A stretch of 64,000 nucleotides of DNA from JAEUIE01 sp046350055. GTDB lineage: Bacteria; Planctomycetota; Planctomycetia; Gemmatales; HRBIN36. The notes beneath the pieces were generated by a model, which was given only the letters and a program-made list of their open reading frames with translations, made no database searches and had not been told where the DNA came from. A program made the position numbers and the translations under genes. The stretch covers positions 248,001-312,000 of the forward strand of contig JAXMBC010000001.1 of NCBI GenBank assembly GCA_046350055.1, read 5' to 3'. This document shows positions 33,386-41,406 of this stretch, piece by piece; position 1 is the first letter of the stretch, and each line of letters begins with the position of its first letter.

Positions 33386-33412
33386 TGGGCAACAGCGACG
33401 CCACTCACAATT

Positions 33413-33470
33413 GAGCTAGCTCCTGGCTCCTAGCTACTGGCTACTGACTTCTGTCTGCTAGCCTCTTCCC
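33413..33470. repeat. Degenerate CCTGGCTCCTAGC-type repeat, copy 2
   Basis: Tandem variants of CTAGCTCCTGGCTCCTAGC and CTACTGGCTACTGACTTCTG form the reverse complement of the AGTCAG/CCAGGAG unit seen after rtcA and near priA. It is a low-complexity intergenic repeat. Confidence 0.5.
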
Positions 33471-33603
33471 AGCCCCCCTATCTTGCCAGTAACAGTTTCG
33501 GCCCTGCCAAGAACTCACCCTATTCCGCTTGACCCCTTCATAAGTACCGGCTATTCGCCCGATAGAAGAAGCAGGAGATCGTCTGCCTACAGGGGGATCG
33601 TCC

Positions 33604-34599
33604 GTGGAGTATGTCGAGCCGGTGGTCGAAGCTCAGGCGCTGACGAAAATCTATCAGCGCCGGCAGATCGCCCTCAACAACGTGACTATGACCGTGCCAC
33701 GCGGCTGCGTGCTCGGCCTGCTCGGGCCTAATGGCGCCGGGAAGACCACGTTTCTCCGCATTGTTCTCGGCCTGCAGCGTCCCTCCTCCGGCACCATCAA
33801 AGTCTTCGGCCAGCACATGGGCCCGAATGCCAGCGGTGTCCGCCGCCGCATCGGCTACATCCCCACACACTCTGAATTTCCTTCGGGCCTGACGCCCCTG
33901 GAATATCTCGACTACTGTGGCAAACTCTTTGGCCTGCGTGCCCCGGTCCGCAAGCCTCGCTGTGCCCAGATGCTGCGAGCCGTCGGCCTGCAGGATGTCG
34001 CTGGCATGGTGATCAACGGTTTCTCCAGCGGCATGACCGCGCGGCTCAGCGTGGCTGCCAGCCTGATCAATGAGCCTGAACTGCTGATCTGGGATGAGCC
34101 GACCCACGGTCTGGACCCTGAAGCTCGCCGCAGCATGCTCGATCTCATCAAGCAACTGAGCAGCGAAAAGACGCTGATCGTCTCCAGTCACAATCTCTCC
34201 GACATTGACGAAGTCTGCAGCCATACTGCGGTGCTAAGCCGCGGGCAATTGCTCTACTTTGGCGACCTGGCCGACATGAAGGGCAATACGGGCGGCTGCT
34301 ATTCGTTCGAACTCGAACTCGACTGCGACGCTAAGACGACGTCCCGCACGGCCCAGGCACTGCGGGAGCAGAAGATCTGCGAATCGATTGATTCCCAGCA
34401 ACGCCGTCTGACTGTCCATCTGCCTGAAGATCAGCCTAACACACTGGTACTGGCCCAGGTCTTTCAATCGCTGTCGGACCTCAAAGTCAATGTCATGGAT
34501 ATCCGCGGATTAGGTCAAGGAACGGAAGCAGCCTTCCTCGATCTGGTCGAGAAGGAGGAAGGCAATGGCCTCGTCCGCATCTATCGTAATGCAGCCTAG
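33604..34599 (+). CDS. ABC transporter ATP-binding protein
   Basis: This 331-residue ATPase has Walker A GPNGAGKTT (41-49), a diverged signature FSSGMTARLSVAASL, Walker B ELLIWDEPTHGLDPEA and switch VSSHNLSDIDEV. It is of the CcmA/NatA-like type with a C-terminal regulatory tail of about 90 residues. It starts with GTG at 33604, with GGGGG about nine bases upstream; no ATG is available before the domain. The 3' end overlaps the permease gene by 35 bases. The substrate is unknown; the second half of the pair is ABC-2-like. Confidence 0.88.
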   Translation: MEYVEPVVEAQALTKIYQRRQIALNNVTMTVPRGCVLGLLGPNGAGKTTFLRIVLGLQRPSSGTIKVFGQHMGPNASGVRRRIGYIPTHSEFPSGLTPLEYLDYCGKLFGLRAPVRKPRCAQMLRAVGLQDVAGMVINGFSSGMTARLSVAASLINEPELLIWDEPTHGLDPEARRSMLDLIKQLSSEKTLIVSSHNLSDIDEVCSHTAVLSRGQLLYFGDLADMKGNTGGCYSFELELDCDAKTTSRTAQALREQKICESIDSQQRRLTVHLPEDQPNTLVLAQVFQSLSDLKVNVMDIRGLGQGTEAAFLDLVEKEEGNGLVRIYRNAA

Positions 34600-35371
34600 C
34601 CGCTGGCTTCCCCTCTGGTCGATCCTCGAAATGGATTTGAAACAGACGGTGAAGAGCTGGCTCTACCGTATTGCCATTCTTGTCGTTGTCGTGGTCAGCG
34701 TGGGCGTGCTCCTCAACCGTGCCGCCATCCATCGCGAAGCAGGCGTGGTGCAGTATGCCTCGATGCATGTAGGCAACTTCCTGCAGTACACCATCCTCTT
34801 CGGTGCTGCGCTCTCCGCCTTATTCACAGCCAGTGCGATTGCGGGCGAACGGGGCAACCTCATTGACAGCACCCTGTGCCGGGGCGTGGGTCGCTGGCAT
34901 TTCTACATCGGTAAGTGGATGGCCCGCACTGTCGCTGTCCTGGGTGGCTTTCTCGCTGTCGGTCTGATCTTCATGGTCGCCAGCGTGTTTATCCTCAAGA
35001 GTGATCTCGACTTCGATCATTGCCTGGTAGCTCTCTTGCTGGTCAGTTCCATCCTCTGGCTGATGGTGTCGGTGACCATGGCCGTGAGCGCGACTGCTAA
35101 CAACACGATGCTGAGCCTGGGCGTTGTGCTGTTCGTACTCTATGGCATCCTGGCTGTGTTATGGTTGGTACCTCTGGAAAGCTTTACGCTGACGAAGTTT
35201 CTGAACACGATGACGATCATGATTCGGACAGATGATGTGAATATCAGTCAGGGAACCATCCGTGGCCCGCTGCCCATGATGCCTTACCTGAAATTCGCTG
35301 GGTATATCGCCCTCAGTGGCTGTGCCGTTGCTGGCGTGGGCATGTTGCATTTCATGCGGAAAGATGTGTGA
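34565..35371 (+). CDS. ABC-2 family transporter permease
   Basis: This 268-residue protein has about six transmembrane segments (for example YRIAILVVVVVSVGVLL, TVAVLGGFLAVGLIFMVASVF). Such compact permeases pair with NatA-like ATPases. The start ATG at 34565 has a strong AAGGAGG six bases upstream, inside the end of the ATPase gene. Its stop abuts the stop of the convergent SRPBCC gene with no gap. Confidence 0.85.
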   Translation: MASSASIVMQPSRWLPLWSILEMDLKQTVKSWLYRIAILVVVVVSVGVLLNRAAIHREAGVVQYASMHVGNFLQYTILFGAALSALFTASAIAGERGNLIDSTLCRGVGRWHFYIGKWMARTVAVLGGFLAVGLIFMVASVFILKSDLDFDHCLVALLLVSSILWLMVSVTMAVSATANNTMLSLGVVLFVLYGILAVLWLVPLESFTLTKFLNTMTIMIRTDDVNISQGTIRGPLPMMPYLKFAGYIALSGCAVAGVGMLHFMRKDV

Positions 35372-35953
35372 TTACTTTTCCATGAGCTCTTTCAGGCGAT
35401 CCAGCGCCTTGCCCCAGTACGCCTTCATCTTCTTCACGGCAGTGACGCCTGGCAGCTTCTCGTGATCGAGGGCAATCTGCGACGTGTTCGCACCCTTGCT
35501 GTAGAAATTGACACTCAGGTAACTGGGACCGTCATCCCAGGTAATCCGCATCGACTTATTGGTATTGGCCTTGCGAATGTGCAGCTTGGCCTCAGGCAGC
35601 CAGCGTCGCCGCTGTTTCGGATCGTGCCAGGCCTGATAGAGTATTTCGAGTGGAACAGCCAAGGTGCGGGAAACGCTGGCCGAGAAGGTACCATCGCACT
35701 TCTGATGAACGACGCGAGTGCCTTGTGCTCTTTCATATTCGACGGTGACCATCTGCGTCCACCACATCGGGACGCTATGTTCTCGCGCCAGCCAGGCAGC
35801 GATTTCCTTGTGAGACCACGTCGCTGCCCCGGCCTTGTTGAGCAAGGCAAACCACTGAGGCCAGATCTTGCCGGTGGCTTTCTTGACTGCTTCGGAAGAA
35901 ATGGAGTTGGTCTTAATAGGAACTACCTCATCAATGAAAGAGGATGAATCCAT
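35372..35953 (-). CDS. SRPBCC (AHSA1-like) protein with DUF4287-like N-terminus
   Basis: This protein of about 193 residues combines a small helical N-terminal domain (KIWPQWFALLNKAGAATWSH, then KEIAAWLAREHSV) resembling DUF4287 with a C-terminal SRPBCC/AHSA1-type hydrophobic-pocket domain. The latter runs from SVSRTLAVPLEILYQAWHDP to ALDRLKELME. Such proteins bind small lipophilic ligands or act as stress-related cochaperone-like factors. The chosen ATG (MDSSSFIDE) overlaps the upstream gene by 23 bases; a longer frame reading into that gene is not credible. No clear Shine-Dalgarno sequence is seen. Cytoplasmic. Confidence 0.7.
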   Translation of the reverse strand: MDSSSFIDEVVPIKTNSISSEAVKKATGKIWPQWFALLNKAGAATWSHKEIAAWLAREHSVPMWWTQMVTVEYERAQGTRVVHQKCDGTFSASVSRTLAVPLEILYQAWHDPKQRRRWLPEAKLHIRKANTNKSMRITWDDGPSYLSVNFYSKGANTSQIALDHEKLPGVTAVKKMKAYWGKALDRLKELMEK

Positions 35954-37064
35954 CGCCGACTGCAACTGCCGAAGGCACCCCCCAAACACCAATGGCGGCG
36001 TCTTTCTGGCCTTTGATGTCGATAGTTTGTCCGTTTGCATTGTAGAGTTGCCAGGCCAAGGCACCGCCCCGCTGCCAGCCAGTACCTTCCGTCCATGCCA
36101 GCAACATAGTACCACTGGAATTGATTGCGATGGCAGGATGCTTCCGTCCATTAGGAGTTCCTGGTGCCGCAGTGAGCTTTGGTTGCTTTACCAGGCCGCC
36201 AGTCAGAGTAGTGAAGTAAATCTGCCCCTTTGTATCCCATGCAGCCACGACACCCTTGGGGCCCATTGCCAGTGCATATGTACTCATAGGGCATGAGTTA
36301 ATCTTCCAGCGATCCAGCAACGCACCGTTGAACGTTCGCTGTTGATCATCGGATTGCAGGAGATAGATATCACGACCGTCGCCACTAGTTGCACTTCGGT
36401 ACAGAAGGTAAGTGTTCTTCTCATCCGAGAGTGCTCGAGTTGAACAGCAACCGCAAGCGCCTGTGGTATTTGTCCAAAGAGGAACCTCTGTGGTGAATGT
36501 TTTACCGTCATCGGAGGAGCGTGCGGCCCACATCTGACGCTGATCTTCACCTTCCTGACCAGTCGTCACCCCGTGCCAGGCCACCAGGACCTGTCCTGAT
36601 TCATTGGCAGCAATGGAGCAGCCTCCGTCCGGCAAAAAACTCTTCTGCATGAGGTTCCGCTGCGGCTCGAAGGCGTCACCTGTGTCACTCAGCCTGGAAT
36701 ACTGCATGCCACCTATACCACTGGCGCCATTCCAGGCGACATGCACACGCCCTTTTTTACCCAGTGCAAGCTGCCCACCACGAACAGTGCCTATTGCCAC
36801 TGCGGAAGCTGGGCGACTGTTGACCTTGATCGGCTTGGAGAATTCCGTTTCCCCCGTTTTCCGCGAGACATAGTACAGATCACCAGCCTTGGCTTCGCCT
36901 TTGAAGTAGATCAGGTGAATGGTCTGCTGAGCATCTACCACCGCTTGAGGCTGAATGCCACCGTTGGGAGTACGTTGCAGAGTCACCAGGTCTCTTGCGA
37001 TGCACGTGCTAGCACAACCATAGATGATCGAGCAAGTTGCAAACAAGAGGTGTACTAGAAACAT
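35931..37064 (-). CDS. Secreted sialidase/BNR-like beta-propeller protein
   Basis: This 377-residue exported protein has a signal peptide (MFLVHLLFATCSIIYGCAS), which ends in a possible lipobox-like Cys. Repeats of sialidase type follow: the Asp-box-like SSDDGKTF and similar blades (KGRVHVAWNGASG, GTMLLAWTEGTG). Catalytic Arg triads of true sialidases are not evident, so it is probably a binding or scaffold propeller. Cysteine pairs (GACGCCST) are notable. The frame opens at an upstream TTG, but the ATG seven codons later is used here. It overlaps the next gene by 23 bases. Confidence 0.75.
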   Translation of the reverse strand: MFLVHLLFATCSIIYGCASTCIARDLVTLQRTPNGGIQPQAVVDAQQTIHLIYFKGEAKAGDLYYVSRKTGETEFSKPIKVNSRPASAVAIGTVRGGQLALGKKGRVHVAWNGASGIGGMQYSRLSDTGDAFEPQRNLMQKSFLPDGGCSIAANESGQVLVAWHGVTTGQEGEDQRQMWAARSSDDGKTFTTEVPLWTNTTGACGCCSTRALSDEKNTYLLYRSATSGDGRDIYLLQSDDQQRTFNGALLDRWKINSCPMSTYALAMGPKGVVAAWDTKGQIYFTTLTGGLVKQPKLTAAPGTPNGRKHPAIAINSSGTMLLAWTEGTGWQRGGALAWQLYNANGQTIDIKGQKDAAIGVWGVPSAVAVGDGFILFH

Positions 37065-37122
37065 CGAACTGGTACCGGATGCCAAGTATTGATGTGTTTA
37101 TTCAGATACATCGAAAAGTCAC

Positions 37123-39432
37123 CTACATCATGCCGACGGGGTCGATATCGATAGTGACCTCTACGCCTTCGACACTTTGATAAGCCGCTTGCACCTGCTT
37201 CAAGGCATCGTGGAGTGTCTTACTGTTGCCTGCGAGAACCAGCAGATGATGCCGGTACCAGCCTTCGAGTTTCTTGAGAGGAGCAGCTGCAGGGCCGAGG
37301 ACCTTCAAACCCCGCGGCAGGAGTGGCTGCAGGAGTTCGCCCCACTTTTCTGACTCCCGTTCGACTTTCACGGCGTCCTTGCTGCGGAGGATGATGCGAG
37401 CCAGGCGAGCACTGGGCGGGAACTGATGCATCACCCGGGAAGCCAGCTCCGCTTCCGCAAAGGTGCGGTAGTCGTGCTTCACTGCCAGGCGGATGCAGGG
37501 ATGGTCGGGATGAAAGGTCTGCACCAGCACCTTACCGCCATGGTCACCGCGCCCGGCGCGGCCAGCCACCTGGGCGAGCAATTGGAAAGTACGTTCGCTG
37601 GCCCGGAAGTCAGGCAGGTGCAACGCCTGGTCAGCGTAGATCACTCCGACGAGGGTGACCGTCGGCACATCCAGCCCCTTGGCGATCATCTGCGTGCCGA
37701 AGAGAATGCGAATCTCGCCGTTCTGGAAGGCTTTGAATATCTTCGCGTGGCTGCCTGTCTTCTTCGTAGCGTCGGCATCCATGCGGGCAGCCGTAATGCC
37801 AGGGAACTTCGCTGCCAGCTCTTCTTCCAGTTTCTCGGTACCCAGGCCAAAGTAACGCAAGCTGCCCACGCCACACGTGGGACAGCGTTTAGGGGGAATC
37901 ATCTCGAAACTGCAGTAGTGGCACTGGGCTTTGCCGCTGAGATCACGCTGTTCACCTTTGTGCCCTTCAATGGTCTTGCCCTTTCCTCCACGGTGATAGG
38001 TCATGGCGACGTCACAGAATTTGCACTTCACTGTCTGTCCACAATCGGGACAGAGCAGGCATGTATCAAATCCACGCCTATTGAGCAGCAAAATCACTTG
38101 TCCTTGTTTATCCAGAGCCTGCTTCATCGCTGCTTCGAGACTGGGACTGATGGCCTTGTACGGCCCGGCTGGCATCTTCTCATGCCGCATGTCGATCACA
38201 CCCACGGGCGGCAAGGGTCTGCCACTGACACGCTCAGGAAGATCCAACTGCGTGTAGATTCCCTTACGGGCGTTATTCCAACTCTCGAGCGAAGGGGTGG
38301 CAGAGCCGAGGACGATGGGGATGCCTTCCCGATGTGCCCGCACAATGGCGAGATCGCGTCCATGGTACCGGGGCGTGGCTTCCTGCTTGAAGCTTGCTTC
38401 GTGTTCTTCATCCACGATGATCAGCCCGAGGTTGGCAGTCGGGGCAAACACCGCACTACGTGCCCCCACGATGACTGGCACCTTGCCCAGGGCAATCCGC
38501 CGCCAGTGACTACCCCGGTCAGCGTCGGTCAGGTGGCTGTGCAAGACTGCCACGGAACCGAAGCGGGCTTCAAAGCGCTGCACGGCCTGTGGTGTGAGGC
38601 TGATTTCGGGCACCATCACCAGGGCCTGCTTACCCGCCCGCACCACGCGATCAATGGCCTGCAGGTAGACTTCCGTCTTGCCGCTGCCTGTGACGCCATA
38701 CAGCAGAAAGCAGTGAAAGCCACCAGCATCGATCCTGCTGACAATAGCTTCAAGCGCCTTCTGCTGATCGGTATTCAGATGCAGCGGCTGCTGGGTGGGC
38801 AGCGGTTTGGCGGGAAGCAGATGAGTCTCTACCCGTCGCTTTTCGCGGGTAGCATAGCCTCGCTCGACTAGTGCCCAGAGTACCGCCAGCGAACAGGCAG
38901 TTTCTTCGACCACTGTGTGTGCCTCATGAAGGCCGGGATGATCACGCAGATACTGAAGGGCGATTGCCTGTTTTTTGCTCAAGCGTGGAGGTGCAATGGG
39001 CAGCAGGGGTTCGGGAATAGCAGCGATGAAGTCCCGCTCACGTGACCCAGCCTGAGCCTTGGCTGCGGCAGGGATCACTGCATCGAGTGCCTGGCCCCAG
39101 CCACAGAAATAATAGTCCGCCAGCCAGTGGGTCAGCTTGAGCAGTTCGGGCGTGAAGAGAGGATCACTATCGATGACCCGTGTGATAGTCTTGATCTTGC
39201 GTTCGGGCTTCTCTGCCGAGAGCGCGACACAATAGCCGATAGCCTGTGCGTTACCCCGGCCCAGAGGAACGATGAGGCGTTTGCCAGGGACTACCTCACC
39301 CTGCAACCGTTCGGGCACACCATAGGTAAAGACTGTTGTCAGTGGGCGATTGAAAATGACCTGAGCATAGCCGACCGGCTCGGGTTCTTCGACAGGCAAC
39401 TGTGCATCGGGAAACAGCAGGTCATCGGGCAT
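37123..39432 (-). CDS. priA: Primosomal protein N' (PriA helicase)
   Basis: PriA is the 3'-5' DNA helicase that restarts stalled replication forks. The 769-residue protein has the N-terminal 3'-DNA-binding domain, Walker A GVTGSGKTEVYLQA, the DEEH box (IIVDEEHEASFK), helicase motifs to the end (GLDVPTVTLVGV, QVAGRAGRGDHGGKV), and the zinc site CPDCGQTVKCKFC and CHYC/CPTC. The zinc region has an insertion of about 18 residues (RGGKGKTIEGHKGEQRDL) relative to E. coli PriA. It starts at MPDDLLFPDAQ. It is divergent from the Bat-type cassette, whose start is at 39587. Confidence 0.95.
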   Translation of the reverse strand: MPDDLLFPDAQLPVEEPEPVGYAQVIFNRPLTTVFTYGVPERLQGEVVPGKRLIVPLGRGNAQAIGYCVALSAEKPERKIKTITRVIDSDPLFTPELLKLTHWLADYYFCGWGQALDAVIPAAAKAQAGSRERDFIAAIPEPLLPIAPPRLSKKQAIALQYLRDHPGLHEAHTVVEETACSLAVLWALVERGYATREKRRVETHLLPAKPLPTQQPLHLNTDQQKALEAIVSRIDAGGFHCFLLYGVTGSGKTEVYLQAIDRVVRAGKQALVMVPEISLTPQAVQRFEARFGSVAVLHSHLTDADRGSHWRRIALGKVPVIVGARSAVFAPTANLGLIIVDEEHEASFKQEATPRYHGRDLAIVRAHREGIPIVLGSATPSLESWNNARKGIYTQLDLPERVSGRPLPPVGVIDMRHEKMPAGPYKAISPSLEAAMKQALDKQGQVILLLNRRGFDTCLLCPDCGQTVKCKFCDVAMTYHRGGKGKTIEGHKGEQRDLSGKAQCHYCSFEMIPPKRCPTCGVGSLRYFGLGTEKLEEELAAKFPGITAARMDADATKKTGSHAKIFKAFQNGEIRILFGTQMIAKGLDVPTVTLVGVIYADQALHLPDFRASERTFQLLAQVAGRAGRGDHGGKVLVQTFHPDHPCIRLAVKHDYRTFAEAELASRVMHQFPPSARLARIILRSKDAVKVERESEKWGELLQPLLPRGLKVLGPAAAPLKKLEGWYRHHLLVLAGNSKTLHDALKQVQAAYQSVEGVEVTIDIDPVGMM

Positions 39433-39449
39433 GGGGGAATTCTAGGAAA

Positions 39450-39494
39450 GGAGCCAGAAGTCAGGAGACAGAAGACAGAAGTTAGAAGGCAGAG
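39450..39494. repeat. Degenerate GGAGCCAGAAGTCAGGAG-type repeat, copy 3
   Basis: Variants of GAGCCAGAAGTCAGGAGACA occur upstream of priA. An inverted copy (CTACTGACTCCTGGCTTC) lies at about 39551-39585, just before the VWA gene start, so the divergent promoter region is flanked by arms of the repeat. Confidence 0.5.
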
Positions 39495-39550
39495 TAAACA
39501 GAAGCTTTCAACCTTCTGACGAACACTTTAGAATGATGGTGTTGCTCAGT

Positions 39551-39585
39551 CCTGGTTTCCCGCTACTGACTCCTGGCTTCTTCCC
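39551..39585. repeat. Degenerate repeat, inverted copy 4
   Basis: CTACTGACTCCTGGCTTCTT is the inverse complement of the copy at 39450. It ends two bases before the ATG of the VWA protein, leaving no canonical Shine-Dalgarno sequence there. Confidence 0.45.
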
Positions 39586-39586
39586 T

Positions 39587-40627
39587 ATGCCCACCTGGTC
39601 GCTTCCTGGCTTGTTGTTCCCCCAATACGGCTGGGCCTTCGTCAGTATTCCTGTAGTGTTCCTGGCCTGGGTGTATGGACGCCATCAGCGGCGCAAGGTG
39701 CAACAACTCTGGAACGACAGCTATGCCCTGCCAGTCACGCGTCGGCTCGGTCGCTGGCTGCTCCTGGGGTTACTGATCCTTCTTAGCTATTCTTTGATGG
39801 GACCGAGTGTGGGCCAGACTTCCATCACTCCCACGATGACAGCCCGGGATCTGTTTCTTGCCATCGATATCAGTCAGAGCATGCTGGCCGAGGATCAGCC
39901 TCCTGTGAACCGCCTGCAGCGTGCTCAGACAGCTGCACAGGAACTGCTCCACTGGCTTCCGCAACACAAGGCCAGTTGCAGGGTAGGTCTGCTGGCCTTT
40001 GCCGGCTCGGGTCGCATTCTCTGCCCACCGACCAGTGATTTGCACCATGTCGAAAGGGTAGTAGCTGACCTGCACGTGGAAAGCCTGGGAATGATGGGAC
40101 GCCTTACCGATCAGCCTGCCAATCCGGTTGGAACCAGCTTCCAGGCAGTCGAGAAGGTGCTGGAGCAATGGACGATCTCCAACCCCGAAGCAGTTCCTTA
40201 TACCGAAGTGATGGTGCTCAGCGATGGAGATGACCTGAATGCTGCTGTGGTGGAATCCAAACTTCCGTTCCGTCTGAATGCCTGGGCTGTGGGTGATGGT
40301 ACGAAGGCATGGCCCATTCCCCATGCATCAAGCTACCTCATGACCACGCCACCTTCAGGTGAAGCTGCGCTGCGAGTATTGACCCAGCGGCATGCTGAAC
40401 GCCTGCAGCAATGGGTGGCTGGTACGGGCGGCACGGTACTCGTCGAAGATGGTACCCCCCGTCCCCTGGTAGCCTGGTGGCAACAGCAGGCTCAGCAGGC
40501 AGTACGTCCCCTGCAAAGTCAGGCTCGGCTCATTCCCGTTGACAGTTCACACTGGTTTGTCGGCTTAGCCGGGCTGCTGCTACTCGCGGAATCCTGCTGG
40601 GGAGGCGCCCGAATTCAGCGATGGTAA
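39587..40627 (+). CDS. BatA/B-like von Willebrand factor A membrane protein
   Basis: This 346-residue protein has two N-terminal transmembrane helices (about 15-30 and 57-71), a VWA domain with a complete MIDAS (DISQS at 94-98, NPVGTSF, and LSDGDD), and a C-terminal transmembrane helix (WFVGLAGLLLLAESCW). This is the BatA/BatB layout of the aerotolerance operon; the VWA domain faces the periplasm. The frame is open upstream through an inverted repeat copy; I start at MPTWSLPG, which matches the usual length. It overlaps the next gene by seven bases and is the first of four coupled genes. Confidence 0.85.
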   Translation: MPTWSLPGLLFPQYGWAFVSIPVVFLAWVYGRHQRRKVQQLWNDSYALPVTRRLGRWLLLGLLILLSYSLMGPSVGQTSITPTMTARDLFLAIDISQSMLAEDQPPVNRLQRAQTAAQELLHWLPQHKASCRVGLLAFAGSGRILCPPTSDLHHVERVVADLHVESLGMMGRLTDQPANPVGTSFQAVEKVLEQWTISNPEAVPYTEVMVLSDGDDLNAAVVESKLPFRLNAWAVGDGTKAWPIPHASSYLMTTPPSGEAALRVLTQRHAERLQQWVAGTGGTVLVEDGTPRPLVAWWQQQAQQAVRPLQSQARLIPVDSSHWFVGLAGLLLLAESCWGGARIQRW

Positions 40628-41406
40628 GACACTGCCTGTTGCTACTGATGCTTTTCGTACTGGTCGCTGCCGACCAGCAAGAGGCTTCGTTGCAGGCAGG
40701 CTACCGAGCCTGGTTGCAGAGCGATCTGCCCAAGGCATTGCAGCAGTATGAGCAAGCGCTGCGTCACAGTCGCGACCCGGGGTATCTTGCCTGTGAGCTA
40801 GGCTGCTTGCACGCACAAGCAGGGAATTATCGCGATGCAGCCGAATGGTTCCGTCGTTCGCTGGAAGACGCCACTGGGCTGCGGCGTGTGAAGGCAGCCT
40901 ATGGGCATGCCACCGCACTGACTTATGCGGCCCATGGCTACACCGGGAAACGGGCAGTGGCGATGCTCAAGCAGGCCATTCAGTCCTTCGAACTCGCCAA
41001 GCGTGAAGCCCTGGCACTCCCGGAAGCCAATGCATACTTCGACGATGCAGAGCACAATCTGGCGATCGCCCGGACTCTGATGGCCCAGAAGCAGAATGAA
41101 CCGGAACCGCCGGAAGACATGATGGAGGAGCAACCCACACCCAGTCTGCCGCAACCGCTCAATAACAATGAGGGAAATGGCAACAGCCGGCGAGGTGCCC
41201 CACTGACTGGAAACAATACTCCGGGCGAAGGTCAGGGAGGCGGTGATTCACATGCAGGCCGTGGCAATCTGCCACCGTTGCCTGATGATGAAAAGGTGCC
41301 TCCAATCAGTGCAACGGAAGCACAGCGACGGCTGCAGGAATTGTTGCAACGCCTGCGGCGACCGCTCATCAATGCGCCGATACGACCGGGGAGCAAGGAT
41401 TGGTAA
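40621..41406 (+). CDS. BatC-like secreted TPR protein
   Basis: This 261-residue protein has a signal peptide (HCLLLLMLFVLVAADQQEA), TPR units between about 25 and 155 (AWLQSDLPKALQQYEQAL, LGCLHAQAGNYRDAAEWF), then a low-complexity Pro/Asn/Gly-rich stretch. It ends in a short helical tail (ATEAQRRLQELLQRLRRPL). TPR plus a disordered tail matches BatC of Bat operons, which is thought to bind the VWA proteins. The ATG overlaps the VWA gene stop (ATGGTAA). Its own stop is overlapped by the start of the next gene. Confidence 0.8.
   Translation: MVRHCLLLLMLFVLVAADQQEASLQAGYRAWLQSDLPKALQQYEQALRHSRDPGYLACELGCLHAQAGNYRDAAEWFRRSLEDATGLRRVKAAYGHATALTYAAHGYTGKRAVAMLKQAIQSFELAKREALALPEANAYFDDAEHNLAIARTLMAQKQNEPEPPEDMMEEQPTPSLPQPLNNNEGNGNSRRGAPLTGNNTPGEGQGGGDSHAGRGNLPPLPDDEKVPPISATEAQRRLQELLQRLRRPLINAPIRPGSKDW

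Larger units (their letters stand above)
33128..33603. other. 476-base intergenic region with repeats
   Basis: No gene is seen here. The region holds two pairs of inverted arms in interleaved order: 33227-33261 with 33331-33367, and 33285-33300 with 33371-33385. It also holds a low-complexity CCTGGCTCCTAGC-type repeat at 33413-33470. The segment just before 33604 has a purine-rich ribosome binding site for the next gene. Confidence 0.6.

Noticed and set aside
35372..36151. Long 259-codon version of the SRPBCC protein
   Set aside because: The first 66 codons lie within the sialidase-like gene in another frame and show no similarity; the ATG at 35953 fits the family.
37426..38871. Open frame of 481 codons on the plus strand over priA
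   Set aside because: It is antisense to the well-supported priA gene, has no family signature and no ribosome binding site.
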